Position numbers and translations under genes: made by a program. From Perkinsus olseni (Eukaryota; Perkinsozoa; Perkinsida), in assembly GCA_013115125.1 (NCBI GenBank), contig JABANN010000467.1:1-27406 (forward strand): DNA of 27,406 nt. The letters are read 5' to 3'. The first letter of the stretch is position 1, and every line of letters begins with the position of its first letter. A model generated the notes under the pieces. It was not told where the DNA came from. It made no database searches and worked only from the letters and a program-made list of their open reading frames with translations. Shown here piece by piece: positions 10,202 to 21,055 of the stretch.

Positions 10202-10605
10202 TGTCAAAGCAGCGCTGCCCGAGAACCATTTCCACCTCCCAACAAAACTCGTTTGCCTGTTCCCTATTAGCTATATCAGATATACGACTTGCCCTCCTCG
10301 CCCGCGAGATCGGATTTTTCCACGAAAAAAGAGCCCGGGTGAAATTTCGAACTTTTCTTCAAAAATTTCATCATAAACTCCCCTCAGTCGATTTCCACCG
10401 AGACGACCGTCTGAGTGACGTGGCGCCCTAGCCCCCTCCCCTCAGCTGGTGGAAGAAGAGGGACATCATCACACAATGACCCCCACCGTTGAGAAATCCC
10501 AAGAACGCAAGATATCCAAGTTCTTAAACCAACGGTAGTGGCATCCCATCACCACCAATGTTTGACCTCCTGACGGTAATCGTCATACTCCGTCATCACA
10601 CAACC
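10202..10605. other. Intergenic spacer
   Basis: A 400-nt gap between two minus-strand genes. I see no gene. An AT-rich patch at 10340-10375 contains the near-palindromic pair GAAATTTCGAA and AAAAATTTCATC. The promoter of adenylosuccinate synthetase probably lies here. Confidence 0.4.
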
Positions 10606-12154
10606 TCACTTAGCAGGGGACTCGTCCTTCGGTGTAGCGTCTTTGCCCGGCTCTCCCGCAGTCTCCGCCGTGGCCGCCGCCGCTGCAGCTCGCTGTTGGG
10701 CGGCAGCAGCCTTCCTAGTAGAAGCGTCCACGACTTTCTGATCCGCCTCAAAATGGTCGTTCATGTCAACTGTGAACATCTCGTCTCCGGGGTTGGCGAA
10801 CCCTTCGAAGCCGATGGTAAAGCGGTCGGCATCGTCGGGGGCGAGGGCCCTGTTGAAAGAAAAAGGAGACAGATTTTGTGCAATTCTACACCGTAACAGT
10901 GCCGCAGACTAAGAGTCGTACTAGCAAGCCAACTAAAGAAAGTCCGAGAGGCTAGCGTGATTTGCGGGAGGAGTGGTATGTGAGATTGCACGCATGCACA
11001 TCCCCCCGGTGTCGCTGTCCCCTTACTGCACAATGCGCTTGAATCTCAGTCCTAGGGGCTTCACAAGCTTCTCTTCTCGTGAGGACAACCACAGGGCGAT
11101 CTTAACTCCTCCTGAAGGACAAGCACGTAACGCAGGCAGGAGGAGGGAGGTCGCGGCGTCAACGACTACTGCTCTCGAAGATTCTTCCGCATACCACTAG
11201 CGGAGCACGGACGACGGTCGACGGCAGGAGTGATACGATTAGGGAAAGGGATGGTACGGCGGTCGCTACCGCCGACATTTGCGATGCTGTTCCCTACAGT
11301 ACTACAACAACACTAAACCCGAAATTTTCCCGCGCGCCCGAAAATTCTTCCCCAGTGCACCACTGGATTGCCTCCGCTCCTCCTCTCTATCCCTCCTACC
11401 TCTCCTAACGCTGCATACCACACCACAGACGATGTCTTCATTTATGAGGGGGTAGTAGGTCTCCCCGATAACCGACAGGACCACCTCCGTCCAGATATCA
11501 TCGATGATCTGCGGCACGGAAGAGGCGATCGGCCACCGACTGTTGCCAACGACGTTCACCTTCTGCTTCTCAGCCTTCACGATCCATCTGCCGCCCTCAG
11601 TGCACATGGGGTCCTCCCAGGCGGGGCTAACACCAGATCTGAGAAAAAGTGCAGGTACTGGGAATCGAACCCGGGACCTAATCCACCATACTTGAAGACG
11701 CTGTAGTCCGCGTGTACGAGCTTGCTGGGCTTGTGCATGTTATTGGAAATCCTCCAAAATTCTTCAATAGTCCCAAAGTCAATCGCCTTCTGCTGATTTT
11801 GCTGCCAGTGATCCTTAACCGACTGCGAGAGGAGAAAAAGTACACTCGTGAATCGCTTCGCTCCGCCGCCTCCCGATACTACCCTTCCTTGCTGTGACAT
11901 CACCCACAGGCTCCACTCATGCTGCAATTTATGATCTTCCTCACTGCTCGGAATTACCTCTGAATTCATAAAAAGCACTCCCCGGGAATCGAACCCACAA
12001 CCTTCCGCATACCTCCATTAGTCTTGGCGTTCTCCCCCGCCGCCACTGGCGCCTTTTCCTCCGACACTACGGTCTGTTCAACATTCTCATCCTTCCGCTT
12101 CTCCTCCTCTTCCGACGGATTCTGTTTCGTTATCGCTTCCACAGTCGACGACAT
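10606..12154 (-). CDS. Translation initiation factor eIF4E (cap-binding protein)
   Basis: The predicted protein binds the m7G cap of mRNA and recruits eIF4G. From ATG 12152-12154 an acidic N-terminus (MSSTVEAITKQNPSEEEEKR) leads into HKLQHEWSLWVMSQQ, then VKDHWQQNQQKAIDFGTIEEFW, HADYSVFKSGVSPAWEDPM, GGRWIVKAEK, IWTEVVLSVIGE and VCGVVCSVRRG. The cap-stacking tryptophans (DHW and PAWED, with the adjacent Glu) and the structural EEFW and GGRW are all present. Two 53-nt introns (11960-12012 and 11639-11691) are tRNA-like, and one (11823-11882) is family B. Two longer introns (about 288 and 177 nt) precede a C-terminal extension after LGLRFKRIVQ, containing FTIGFEGFANPGDEMFTVDM and an Ala/Gln/Glu-rich tail ending DESPAK, with TGA at 10606. 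That extension of roughly 80 residues goes beyond the usual eIF4E fold. Confidence 0.94.
11639..11691 (-). repeat. Family A intron (53 nt) in eIF4E: tRNA 3'-half-like
   Basis: It joins YSVFK to SGVSPAWED (codon AA|A). After the GTATGG donor it contains GGTCCCGGGTTCGATTCCC, then AGTACCTGCAC and TTTTT before CTCAG. The order variable loop, T-arm, acceptor-like segment, T run and splice acceptor is exactly that of the intron at 11960-12012, and the length is identical. Confidence 0.85.
11823..11882 (-). repeat. Family B intron in eIF4E (direct motif)
   Basis: This 60-nt intron lies between VMSQQGR and SVKDHWQQ. It reads GGCGGAGCGAAGCGATTCAC, then GAGTGTACTTTTT and a pyrimidine-rich CAG end. It matches the introns of the neighbouring adenylosuccinate synthetase gene. 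Confidence 0.82.
11960..12012 (-). repeat. Family A intron (53 nt) in eIF4E: tRNA 3'-half-like
   Basis: It joins AKTNG to EVIPSSEED in phase 1. After the GTATGC donor it contains GGTTGTGGGTTCGATTCCCG, then GGGAGTGC and TTTTT before ATGAATTCAG. No D-arm or 5' acceptor strand is present. Confidence 0.85.
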
Positions 12155-12319
12155 AATTACTGAAAATTTATTTTTTGTGGCAGATTATTAAACAAGCGGA
12201 GAACTGCTCCTGAGAAAAATCAGAAAAACCCCTCCACCGAGACCTCCGCCACGGAAGTCAAGACTGGGACAACTACAAGTAGAAACGTTGTGGTGAGGTC
12301 ATCGACCAAGATACAATCA

Positions 12320-13798
12320 TCAGTTACGTCGTCGCTTCCCACGAGACCGCTTGCCGCCCGAAGCAGCCTGACAGCAGGAATCCAAGGTTGACTCTGGCGT
12401 TAAACGGAATAAGTTACCTCTGCTGTTGCTGGACGCTTCCCGAGCTGCATTGGATCGAGCTCGACATTCCTGGATGCCTGGTGGCGGGCCTGACCAGCGA
12501 AACCGAATTTTGAATAAAAGTAGGCGGAGCGAAGCTTCTCAGAGAGAATGAAGCGCCCGTGTCGAGATCTCAACTGCTGATACGAAACCGGGCGGCATAG
12601 GATATCTTAGGTTCACGCACGAAGGATACGGAATAAGTCAGGTTACCTTCAGAATATCGTCATCGTAATGTACTACGCCATCCCCTCCGGCAGAAGAGTC
12701 GACGAGATCTTGCAGAGACCGTCCGCCGCCAGAAGGCCTAGTGGCACCAGCAGAACCAACCTAACAGGCACTCCAAGTATCCAAAGGTTGACTCATGCAA
12801 GATACGGAACAGGTCAGGATGCTCACCGTCTTTGAAGCTCTGACGATATCTCCAAGATTGCTCTTCTTAACTGCCATATCCGCTATCTCTCCGACCTCCT
12901 CCAAAGTAACTGTACCACCAGCGCTGCCCCCAGATCTGAAACCGAAGCCATTAGGAGACCGCCCAACCCCCTTCCTCCCTTACCCTCCCATCATGCTGTT
13001 CCTCAAGCGCCTTAGCTCAGCCTTGTTCTGCTTAGTCGTCGGCAACCTCAACATGTTATTCTCCTCGTACTCCTCCCTCTCAGCGAACTTATTCATCAAC
13101 CGACTCTCTGCCGCGTCCACCATCCCTCGCCCTTCCCCGACGATAACCGGAGCGTCGCTGAACTCGTCTCGGAGATCCCGGACAGCCTCTGATCTTTCAA
13201 ATGCAGCCAACCTTCGCTCCGCCTTTTTTCGCTCCCCCGCAGTAACCTCGTTATCATCCATCATCATTACTCCACCAGCAACCTTCGGGGCCTTGTACAG
13301 CTTCCCACCCTCCTCGGCCCCTTCGCCCGACACCCCCTCATCCGCATCATCCTCCTCAAGACCCTTCTCCATACTCGCCAGATTGGGCCTGTCTTCCAAC
13401 TCCTCCTCGAGCTTACCATCGGTGCTCGCCAACTTCACTAACCGGTCGATCTGGTACTTCAACTTCTGTTCTATTGGCCTCATTCTCTCCATCAGGGCCC
13501 TCTGCCATGCCAACTGCGCCACCACTGGATGCTCGGCAACACTCATCCCTCTCTTCTTCAGCGTCATGTAGTACCCTAAATTACCCATGTAGCTCAGCAG
13601 GAGCTGCAGTTTGGCCATCACGAACCGGACGACCCCCTTGTCGGGCAGCGCCGGCAGGTCGTGGATCACCTCCGCCAAAGGCTTCACCCGGCCCTCGAGC
13701 TCCTGAGCGCATTCTCTGTAGTGTGCGAGAAGGCTGCGATACTCGTCTAACTCGGCAGGGACCATCTCGCGTCGTTTGGACGGGGAGAGGTCCGTCAT
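12320..13798 (-). CDS. Neuroguidin/Lcp5-like protein (Sas10/Utp3/C1D family)
   Basis: By family this is a nucleolar protein of the small-subunit processome, needed for early 18S rRNA processing. From ATG 13796-13798 (MTDLSPSKRREMVPAELDEY) the conserved core shows VMAKLQLLLSYMGNLGYYM, LKKRGMSVAEHPVV and RMRPIEQKLKYQIDRLV, the signature of the Sas10/Utp3/C1D domain. An acidic low-complexity middle (EKGLEEDDADEGVSGEGAEE) and ENNMLRLPTTKQNKAELRRLR follow. Four introns precede a basic tail ending GGKRSRGKRRRN with TGA at 12320. Three of the four introns carry family C stem-loops. An in-frame ATG 33 nt upstream (13829-13831) is possible. The segment EKLRSAYF in the penultimate exon contains an inverted copy of the family B motif, so that part may be an exonised element. 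Confidence 0.85.
12378..12410 (-). repeat. Family C stem-loop (diverged) in neuroguidin-like gene
   Basis: It lies in a 50-nt intron (12368-12417) between KRPATAE and AASGGKRSRG. In the sense of the gene it holds TTATTCCG followed by GAGTCAACCTTGGATTC; the left stem has decayed. Confidence 0.65.
12602..12629 (-). repeat. Family C stem-loop in neuroguidin-like gene
   Basis: It lies in a 70-nt intron (12577-12646) between DDDILK and QLRSRHGRF. In the sense of the gene it begins GTATCCTTCG and ends GTGAACCTAAGATAT, preceded by TTATTCC. Confidence 0.7.
12777..12805 (-). repeat. Family C stem-loop in neuroguidin-like gene
   Basis: It lies in a 66-nt intron (12761-12826) between DIVRASKT and VGSAGATRPS. 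In the sense of the gene it begins GTATCTTGCATG and ends AGTCAACCTTTGGATAC, preceded by GACCTGTTCC. Confidence 0.78.
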
Positions 13799-14746
13799 AA
13801 TTTGGAAGACAGTAACTTCTAAAACAAGCATTTCCTATCATCATTAAACCCCTGCACGGTTTAGCCCCTCCTTTCTTCCTGGTCGATTTCGCGTCCCAAG
13901 ACGCATCAGGAGACGAGGGACAAATTCTCCTCTCCGAGAACTGACTTCCTTCAGGGAGCTTGGGCCCCCGCAAGAGACCACCTGGGCTCTCCAGCAGCCA
14001 AGTTGAAGTATCACCCAGTCTGATGCCTGCCTCATCGACTCAATGCGAAAGTACCAATTTGCAAGCGCTGGCCTCCACCCATAGATAGACACGTCATTAT
14101 TACTCAGTGAAGCCACTCACTACTACTTAGTACACTAGTTTAACTGAACTGCTATCACTTAACCTTATTGATAGTCAAAAATGGTCATTGATAGCAGCTG
14201 ACGGCAGTAATGATGATACCAGAAGCTTGCGGATATCGTCGGGGTAATGTCCCTATTCCCTAGAGCCACGAAGCCGATCAGAAAAACTCAGAGTCGATTC
14301 TGGAATTCATTCTAACACGTAAGATGTGGCGCTTCCAAACGTGACTGGCCTATTGAACACCCCCATGGTCTCGGAGATAATTTTTCCAAAATTGTACGTG
14401 CCTAGATTCGGTGAGAATCTGAATAAAAGGAAAATTCTATGCCAAAATTACGACAATCCTCAGCAAAATTAATTCTGAAACTGAGCCTGGCACGGATGAA
14501 TCCCAAACTGAGGGAAGCGAAGCACACGAGTCCCCAATGCAACCACCTCCGTAATGTTCAACTACTATCTTCTGGGCTTCCCGACTCGGGAATCCCGAGC
14601 AGCCTCAGGATTTATTTTTTCCGCGCTAAGTTAGGCCCTAGATGCGAGAATAGGAGAGGCCTGCTGCTTCCCCCCTCACCAGTGCAGCCCCTATACATCA
14701 CCTTGCAACTACTGAACGCGAGGTCAGCTCTGGTGGGCGTGCGCGT

Positions 14747-14765
14747 AATTTCGTGGCGCAGTGAC
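14747..14765 (+). repeat. Family D element upstream of thiolase
   Basis: It reads AATTTCGTGGCGCAGTGAC, identical over its whole length to the copy inside the thiolase intron at 15845-15891. Confidence 0.7.
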
Positions 14766-14852
14766 TCATACTTTGTTATTGACGGAAATTCCAGAGCACA
14801 CATGATGGCGCTCTTCCTTCGCCGTCCACTACAGCCTGCTACTCAATCTCTG

Positions 14853-14874
14853 GTATCTTGAGGTTGACTTCGAC
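14853..14874 (-). repeat. Family C element (partial) upstream of thiolase
   Basis: The plus strand reads GTATCTTGAGGTTGACTTCG, the inverted 3' part of the family C unit. It is about 15 nt before the thiolase start codon, probably in the 5' UTR or a 5' UTR intron. Confidence 0.5.
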
Positions 14875-14889
14875 CATCACAGACTCATC

Positions 14890-17479
<2,590 letters not shown>

Positions 17480-17483
<4 letters not shown>

Positions 17484-17533
17484 TCTAAAGGTCGTGGGTT
17501 CGAACCTCAGTGAGTGCGTTTTTACGGCCCTAG
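17480..17533 (+). repeat. tRNA 3'-half-like segment spanning the thiolase stop codon
   Basis: This 54-nt segment starts GTAATC and ends CCCTAG. Between them lie TAAAGGTCGTGGGTTCGAAC, CTCAGTGAGTGC and a GTTTTT run. Its left part resembles the elongator tRNA-Met from just after the anticodon (TAATCT, AAGGTCGTG, GTTCGA). Length and layout match the two 53-nt introns of eIF4E. If spliced, the protein would end LRRDCR instead of LRRE; both ends are compatible with a thiolase. No 5' tRNA half exists in the preceding coding sequence. Confidence 0.65.
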
Positions 17534-17680
17534 TTGCCGGTGATGTCATATTCATTCTCATGTGCATTTTTTAAGAGTTTCTTAACCCCTCCATCGCGCA
17601 TTTGAGTTTCGCCTAACCTCAGCGCGGAGTCACGGTCTTGTCAGTCTTCTTCTTTTTTGTCTACATTCACCCTCATCCAG

Positions 17681-19347
17681 ATGTCCCAGGCCGCAGCCAA
17701 GCGCGAGTGGGATCCGACGATGGAGCCATTGAGTAATCGATTGGTCCCGGGTTCGAATCTAGGCGTTGGCATTACGACCATTGGGGGTGTTTTCTGCATC
17801 GCTCCGCTGTAATTTTGTGGATTTTTTCAGTGAAACTTCTGATGAGCAAGAAGGGCATTAACAATCGCACTGCCACTGAGGTCGGGAAGAAGGTTGTCAC
17901 TATCATCCGAGGTAATCGCTCGTAAGGCTCCTGGGGAAATTTTTCCGATTCCCGGGGAAATTTCCCATTTTTTCCGGTAACGCAGGCTCAGTGGAACGGC
18001 GTTGGAATTTCGTGGCGCGTGACGGTTGATTGGCTGCAGGTAAGGAGCTAACAGAGTTCCTTCTCAATAACGGCACTCTACTTAAGAAGAGGTGTCCCGA
18101 GGCCTTGAAGAAGTGTCTCGACGGCAAGGCCCCCGAGACAGAGGCGGACAACGCTAAGCTCGTCATCCCCCTCATCACCAATGGCTTTATGTTCCGCTGT
18201 GTTGATGCTACGGTACTGGAGGGGTGGGGGCGCGTCGATTCGGCGTATCTTTGGTTGAAGCTAGATCCAAGCAACGGACAAGCCTTCGGGAAGTACGGAG
18301 CGTCGTCGTCGGAAGTGGCCCGATAGGGTCGGCCGAGTTGCGCCCCAGCACCAGGGATATGACCCTAAGGGCCTTTATATTGTTGAATGGGAGGTAGTGG
18401 AGGGAAGGCGGAGCGAAGCGTGTTCTTTTGTACATTTTTGTTTCACGTAGGGATCCAAGACGATGCAATACGTCCTCTTAGCGGTCGTCATTACTGCCGT
18501 CCTTTTGATGTGCCTCTTCCCAGTATGGCCAATGTGGGCCAAGCTTGCCGTCTGGTAGGGCGTATCTTTGGGAAGTGCGCACAGCGAAGATTTTTATCCT
18601 AGGTACTTAACAGTGGCCTTCTCGACGTTTATGACGGTATTGCTCGTCATTCGAATGATCTGCTATGTGGCACTCTGGGCCTTCGGCGCGGACTTCTGGA
18701 TCTTCCCCAATCTCCTCGATGAGGATGTAAGTGTCAACTCGACCTGTTCTGTATCCTGCATGGATCAACCTTGGATACCTATCCTCCGTCCCTTTCAGCT
18801 CGGAGTAATCGAGTCCTTCCAGCCTTTATACTCGTTCGCCTATCGTTCGGACGATTGGCTGATGATCGTGTGCCGAGTGCTCTCTGTGGGCGTTATCGCC
18901 ATAGCCATCCACCAGCTCAGCCAGACCCACTCCCTGTCGGACATTGGTGAGTTCGCCAAGGTTCAATTCCTCGACATAGTGGAGTGGGGAGAGAACAAGC
19001 TGCAGAACGGTAAGAGGGGTTGGGAAATTACGAGCGTATCAAGATCGAGGGGAAAATTCTATGATAGAAAATGGAAGATGGGAAATTCATTTGGGAGAAA
19101 TCGATGAGGGTTGGCGGGGCACTTGTACGGTTTATCTTCTGGGTGGCATCAGAGGCGGCGTTTGGTCGTAGTGGTACCTTTTCTGTCAGGTCCCGAGATG
19201 AAGCAAAGATTCCCTTCCCTGGAACAGGTGAAGCAGGAGACGGAAATCGACGGTGATAACGACACAGCTCGGGTGAATACCGACTACACCACTCAAGACA
19301 CGGGTGACTACGAGGATGATCTTGACGAGACTTTCGAGGAAGAGTAG
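17681..19347 (+). CDS. Sec62-like ER translocation protein
   Basis: By family this is an ER membrane protein that works with Sec61/Sec63 in post-translational import. From ATG 17681 (MSQAAAKREWDPTMEPL) two introns lead to VVTIIRGKELTEFLLNNGTLL, the cytosolic Sec62 domain, and IPLITNGFMFRCVDAT. A short exon GYDPKGLYIVEWE follows, then membrane segment 1 (YVLLAVVITAVLLMCLFPVWP), membrane segment 2 (FSTFMTVLLVIRMICYVALW) and FGADFWIFPNLLDED, the family hallmark. After LGVIESFQPLYSFAYRSDDW there is a further hydrophobic stretch (VLSVGVIAIAIH). The C-terminus is acidic (EDDLDETFEEE) with TAG at 19345-19347. Introns include a tRNA-like/family B chimera (17733-17830), family B (18394-18450) and family C (18727-18798). 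The join between 18210 and 18355 is uncertain. Confidence 0.9.
17733..17830 (+). repeat. Chimeric intron in Sec62: tRNA 3'-half-like plus inverted family B
   Basis: This 98-nt intron lies between TMEPL and KLLMSKKG (codon A|TG). Its first half reads GTAATCGATTGGTCCCGG, then GTTCGAATCTAGGCGTTGGC, a tRNA 3' half with B box. Its second half contains GCATCGCTCCGCTG and ends GGATTTTTTCAG. Confidence 0.75.
17912..18039 (+). repeat. Family D intron in Sec62 with internal duplication
   Basis: This 128-nt intron joins TIIRG to KELTEFLL. It holds AATTTCGTGGCGCGTGAC (18006-18023). Upstream of that are two near-copies of CCCGGGGAAATTTCCC (about 17930-17970) followed by T runs. Confidence 0.65.
18244..18268 (-). 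repeat. Family C element (inverted) in Sec62
   Basis: The plus strand reads GTATCTTTGGTTGAAGC, then TAGATCC. It lies in the unresolved stretch between VDAT and GYDPKGLY. Its presence favours calling that stretch intronic, although it can be translated in frame for 40 codons. Confidence 0.55.
18394..18450 (+). repeat. Family B intron in Sec62 (direct motif)
   Basis: This 57-nt intron lies between LYIVEWE and GSKTMQYVLL. It reads GGCGGAGCGAAGCGTGTTC, then TTTTGTACATTTTTG and ends CACGTAG. Confidence 0.75.
18751..18778 (+). repeat. Family C stem-loop in Sec62 intron
   Basis: This runs from GTATCCTGCATGG to ATCAACCTTGGATAC, with a perfect 6-bp stem GTATCC/GGATAC. It is preceded by GACCTGTTCT as in the neuroguidin-like gene. 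The intron is 18727-18798, between LLDED and LGVIESFQ. Confidence 0.8.
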
Positions 19348-19487
19348 TTGCCGGCAAGCAGCAGCAGCAGCAGACACCAGCGTATTATGCTCATCGCTCC
19401 CGATGGGAGGTCTTCTCTACTGTGGTCTCTTGTTGCGCTCGGAAGGGTTGGGCTTTCGACGTTGTCTTGGAGTTTGTTTTTTCTCGG

Positions 19488-21055
19488 ATGTCACTTTTCC
19501 AATCCCGGATACTCTCCAGAACTTTGCATCATCGACGGCAAGATTCGGGGGACTCTAGTCGAGAGGACGGATGGTCGTCACCGTCTGTTGCGGGCAGTAG
19601 CTCGCAGGGGACCGGTACTGTCACGACGATTTTGCCACCACCTCGGCCTCGGTCGGAGCCAGCAGTGAAGGAGGTCGCTGCCTTGGGAGGGCTGTTTGGG
19701 GGCTATTCGTCGTCTAGTGAGTCTGAGGATGATAGCGTTGAGGAAATGCAAGATGAGCAAGATGAGTCTAGTGTGGAGGGTGTAACGGGAACGAGACTTG
19801 AAAGCGGTGGGAAGCCGGCCCAGAGCAAAGTGGCTCCTATTGAGTAAGAAGCTGCGGCAAATGGTTGACGGAACTTGTGTGGAGCATAGGTCAACCAAAG
19901 ATACGCCCCATCACCCGGTGGGGGGTCGGATGGGAAGGTTGCGCAGTATGATAGCGGAGTTGGTCCGCCCTACGATAGAAGCCACTGGAGGGGGGATTAG
20001 GGAGAAGGCCCTGGCAGCAGCACCATGTACGTTGGGAGGATATCTTGGGGTCGAGCGTGGAAGATACGAAACAGGTCGCAGTCTGCCTTCACAGCGATTG
20101 TCCTTCACCACAGTCGAGTCGTTTTAGTGATGACGTGGCCGAAGTGAGAAGTTTTGTTGCTTCCACGGGATGTTTCAGACCATCAGTAAATATCTCTGAG
20201 AATGGCGGTCAATGGCGTCTTGTGAGAGTAAGGCGGATATGGCGGAAGATGAGCAACCATCAAGTTGACATCTTTTGTATCTTGCATGGTTCAACCTAAG
20301 ATACTTGCAATGGAACTCTTCCTTTTCTTTTCAGGGCCCGTACGGCAGCAAGTTGCCCGTCTACAAAACCTCTGTGGTGATGACAAAAGCTCAGCCCAGT
20401 GGAGGCAGTTGGACTGCCGACTAGAAGACTGTCTTGAGGAATCCAAGCTCACCATTACCCGACTTGCCGAGGCCACAGCTGATGGAGTAGCTGTGTATCT
20501 CCATAGTCAACCTAAGATCCCTGACCTTGAGGGAAGGTAATACCCCCCCCCCCCTTTAACCGTGCATTAGAGCTTCTCCTTCTCACCTGCTGACTGCGTG
20601 AAGAGTGACTTATTCTCGTGAGCAGGTCTACCGAATCCTCTGTGGTGTCGTCGGAGAGCGTTGTAGACGAGCTCATGTCTCAAGTCTCGGGACCCCCGGA
20701 GTCCTCGCCCGAAGAGGTCCTCGGCGACGGTCCGACGGGAGCGGTAGTGTTTTCTCGCCCGCCCGAAATTGACGAGGCTGTGTTGAAGCAAGTGACGGAG
20801 AGTCGCGTGGCTGAGGTGGTGGATCCTGAGGAGATCGAACGAGAGCTGGAGGCCTTGGCTGCCACGCACGAGAAGGAAGTGGCGAGGCGGAAATGGGAGG
20901 ATGATTTTCCTATCGATGGCTTTAAGCTCGCCAGTGGGGAGCTCGAGGAAAGGACGTCCAAGTGGGCCTGCAAGCCGAATGAAGGGATGGACGAGATGGA
21001 TCGGCGACGATGTACTACTGGTGCTGAGAAGAAATTGGGTTGGGTTATTTTATGA
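19488..21055 (+). CDS. Unrecognised acidic, Ser-rich protein gene, multi-exon
   Basis: I do not recognise the family. The first supported exon starts at ATG 19488 (MSLFQSRILSRTLHHRRQD) and contains a proline patch ILPPPRPRSEP, then LGGLFGGYSSSSESEDDSVE and an acidic stretch, ending at a GTAAG donor (19844) where an in-frame TAA also occurs. Later segments are SPQSSRFSDDVAEVRSFVAS (from 20095), VRQQVARLQNLCGDDKSSAQ and RRLDCR-like charged sequence (from 20335), and a large last exon (from 20625) with VVDELMSQVSGPPESS, RPPEIDEAVLKQVTESR and EEIERELEALAATHEKEVAR. It ends at TGA 21053-21055, or slightly later if a 38-nt intron at the end is real. The phase between the exons at 20185 and 20335 does not close with the simplest splice sites, so this model is partial and could be two genes. 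Several introns carry family C stem-loops. Confidence 0.5.
20041..20067 (-). repeat. Family C stem-loop (inverted) in acidic-protein gene intron
   Basis: The plus strand reads TATCTTGGGGTCGAGCG, then TGGAAGATACGAAACAGGTC. The reverse complement, including its GACCTGTTTC leader, matches the copies at 12777 and 18751. A decayed copy (AGGTCAACCAAAGATAC) lies at 19889-19905 in the same intron. Confidence 0.7.
20277..20304 (+). repeat. Family C stem-loop in acidic-protein gene intron
   Basis: This runs from GTATCTTGCATGG to TTCAACCTAAGATAC and has a perfect 7-bp stem GTATCTT/AAGATAC. It is the cleanest copy in the window, about 30 nt before a TTTTCTTTTCAG acceptor. Confidence 0.8.
20494..20520 (+). 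repeat. Family C element that is also translatable in frame
   Basis: GTATCTCCATAG then TCAACCTAAGATCC lies within a 45-nt segment (about 20485-20529) that begins GTAGCT, ends TTGAG and contains no in-frame stop. Splicing it out or retaining it both keep the reading frame between ATADG and the following exon. Confidence 0.55.

Larger units (their letters stand above)
13799..14889. promoter_or_regulatory. Strand-switch region between minus- and plus-strand gene groups
   Basis: About 1.1 kb separates the divergent starts of the neuroguidin-like gene and the thiolase gene, so both promoters should lie here. The open frames at 13844-14116 (minus) and 14439-14861 (plus) match nothing I know. A family D element lies at 14747-14765 and an inverted family C element at about 14853-14874, just before the thiolase start. 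The latter ends CACAG and is followed at once by a short stretch to the ATG, so a 5'-UTR intron here is plausible. Confidence 0.45.

Noticed and set aside
13844-14116. 90-codon open frame on the minus strand
   Set aside because: No family resemblance, and it abuts the start of the neuroguidin-like gene without a convincing splice link.
14439-14861. 140-codon open frame on the plus strand
   Set aside because: It crosses a family D repeat and a family C element, has no recognisable motif, and lies in the promoter region of the thiolase gene; chance openness is more likely.
18211-18326. In-frame continuation of the Sec62 exon after VDAT
   Set aside because: It ends at a stop before the membrane segments and contains an inverted family C element; intronic reading fits the family better, though not proven.
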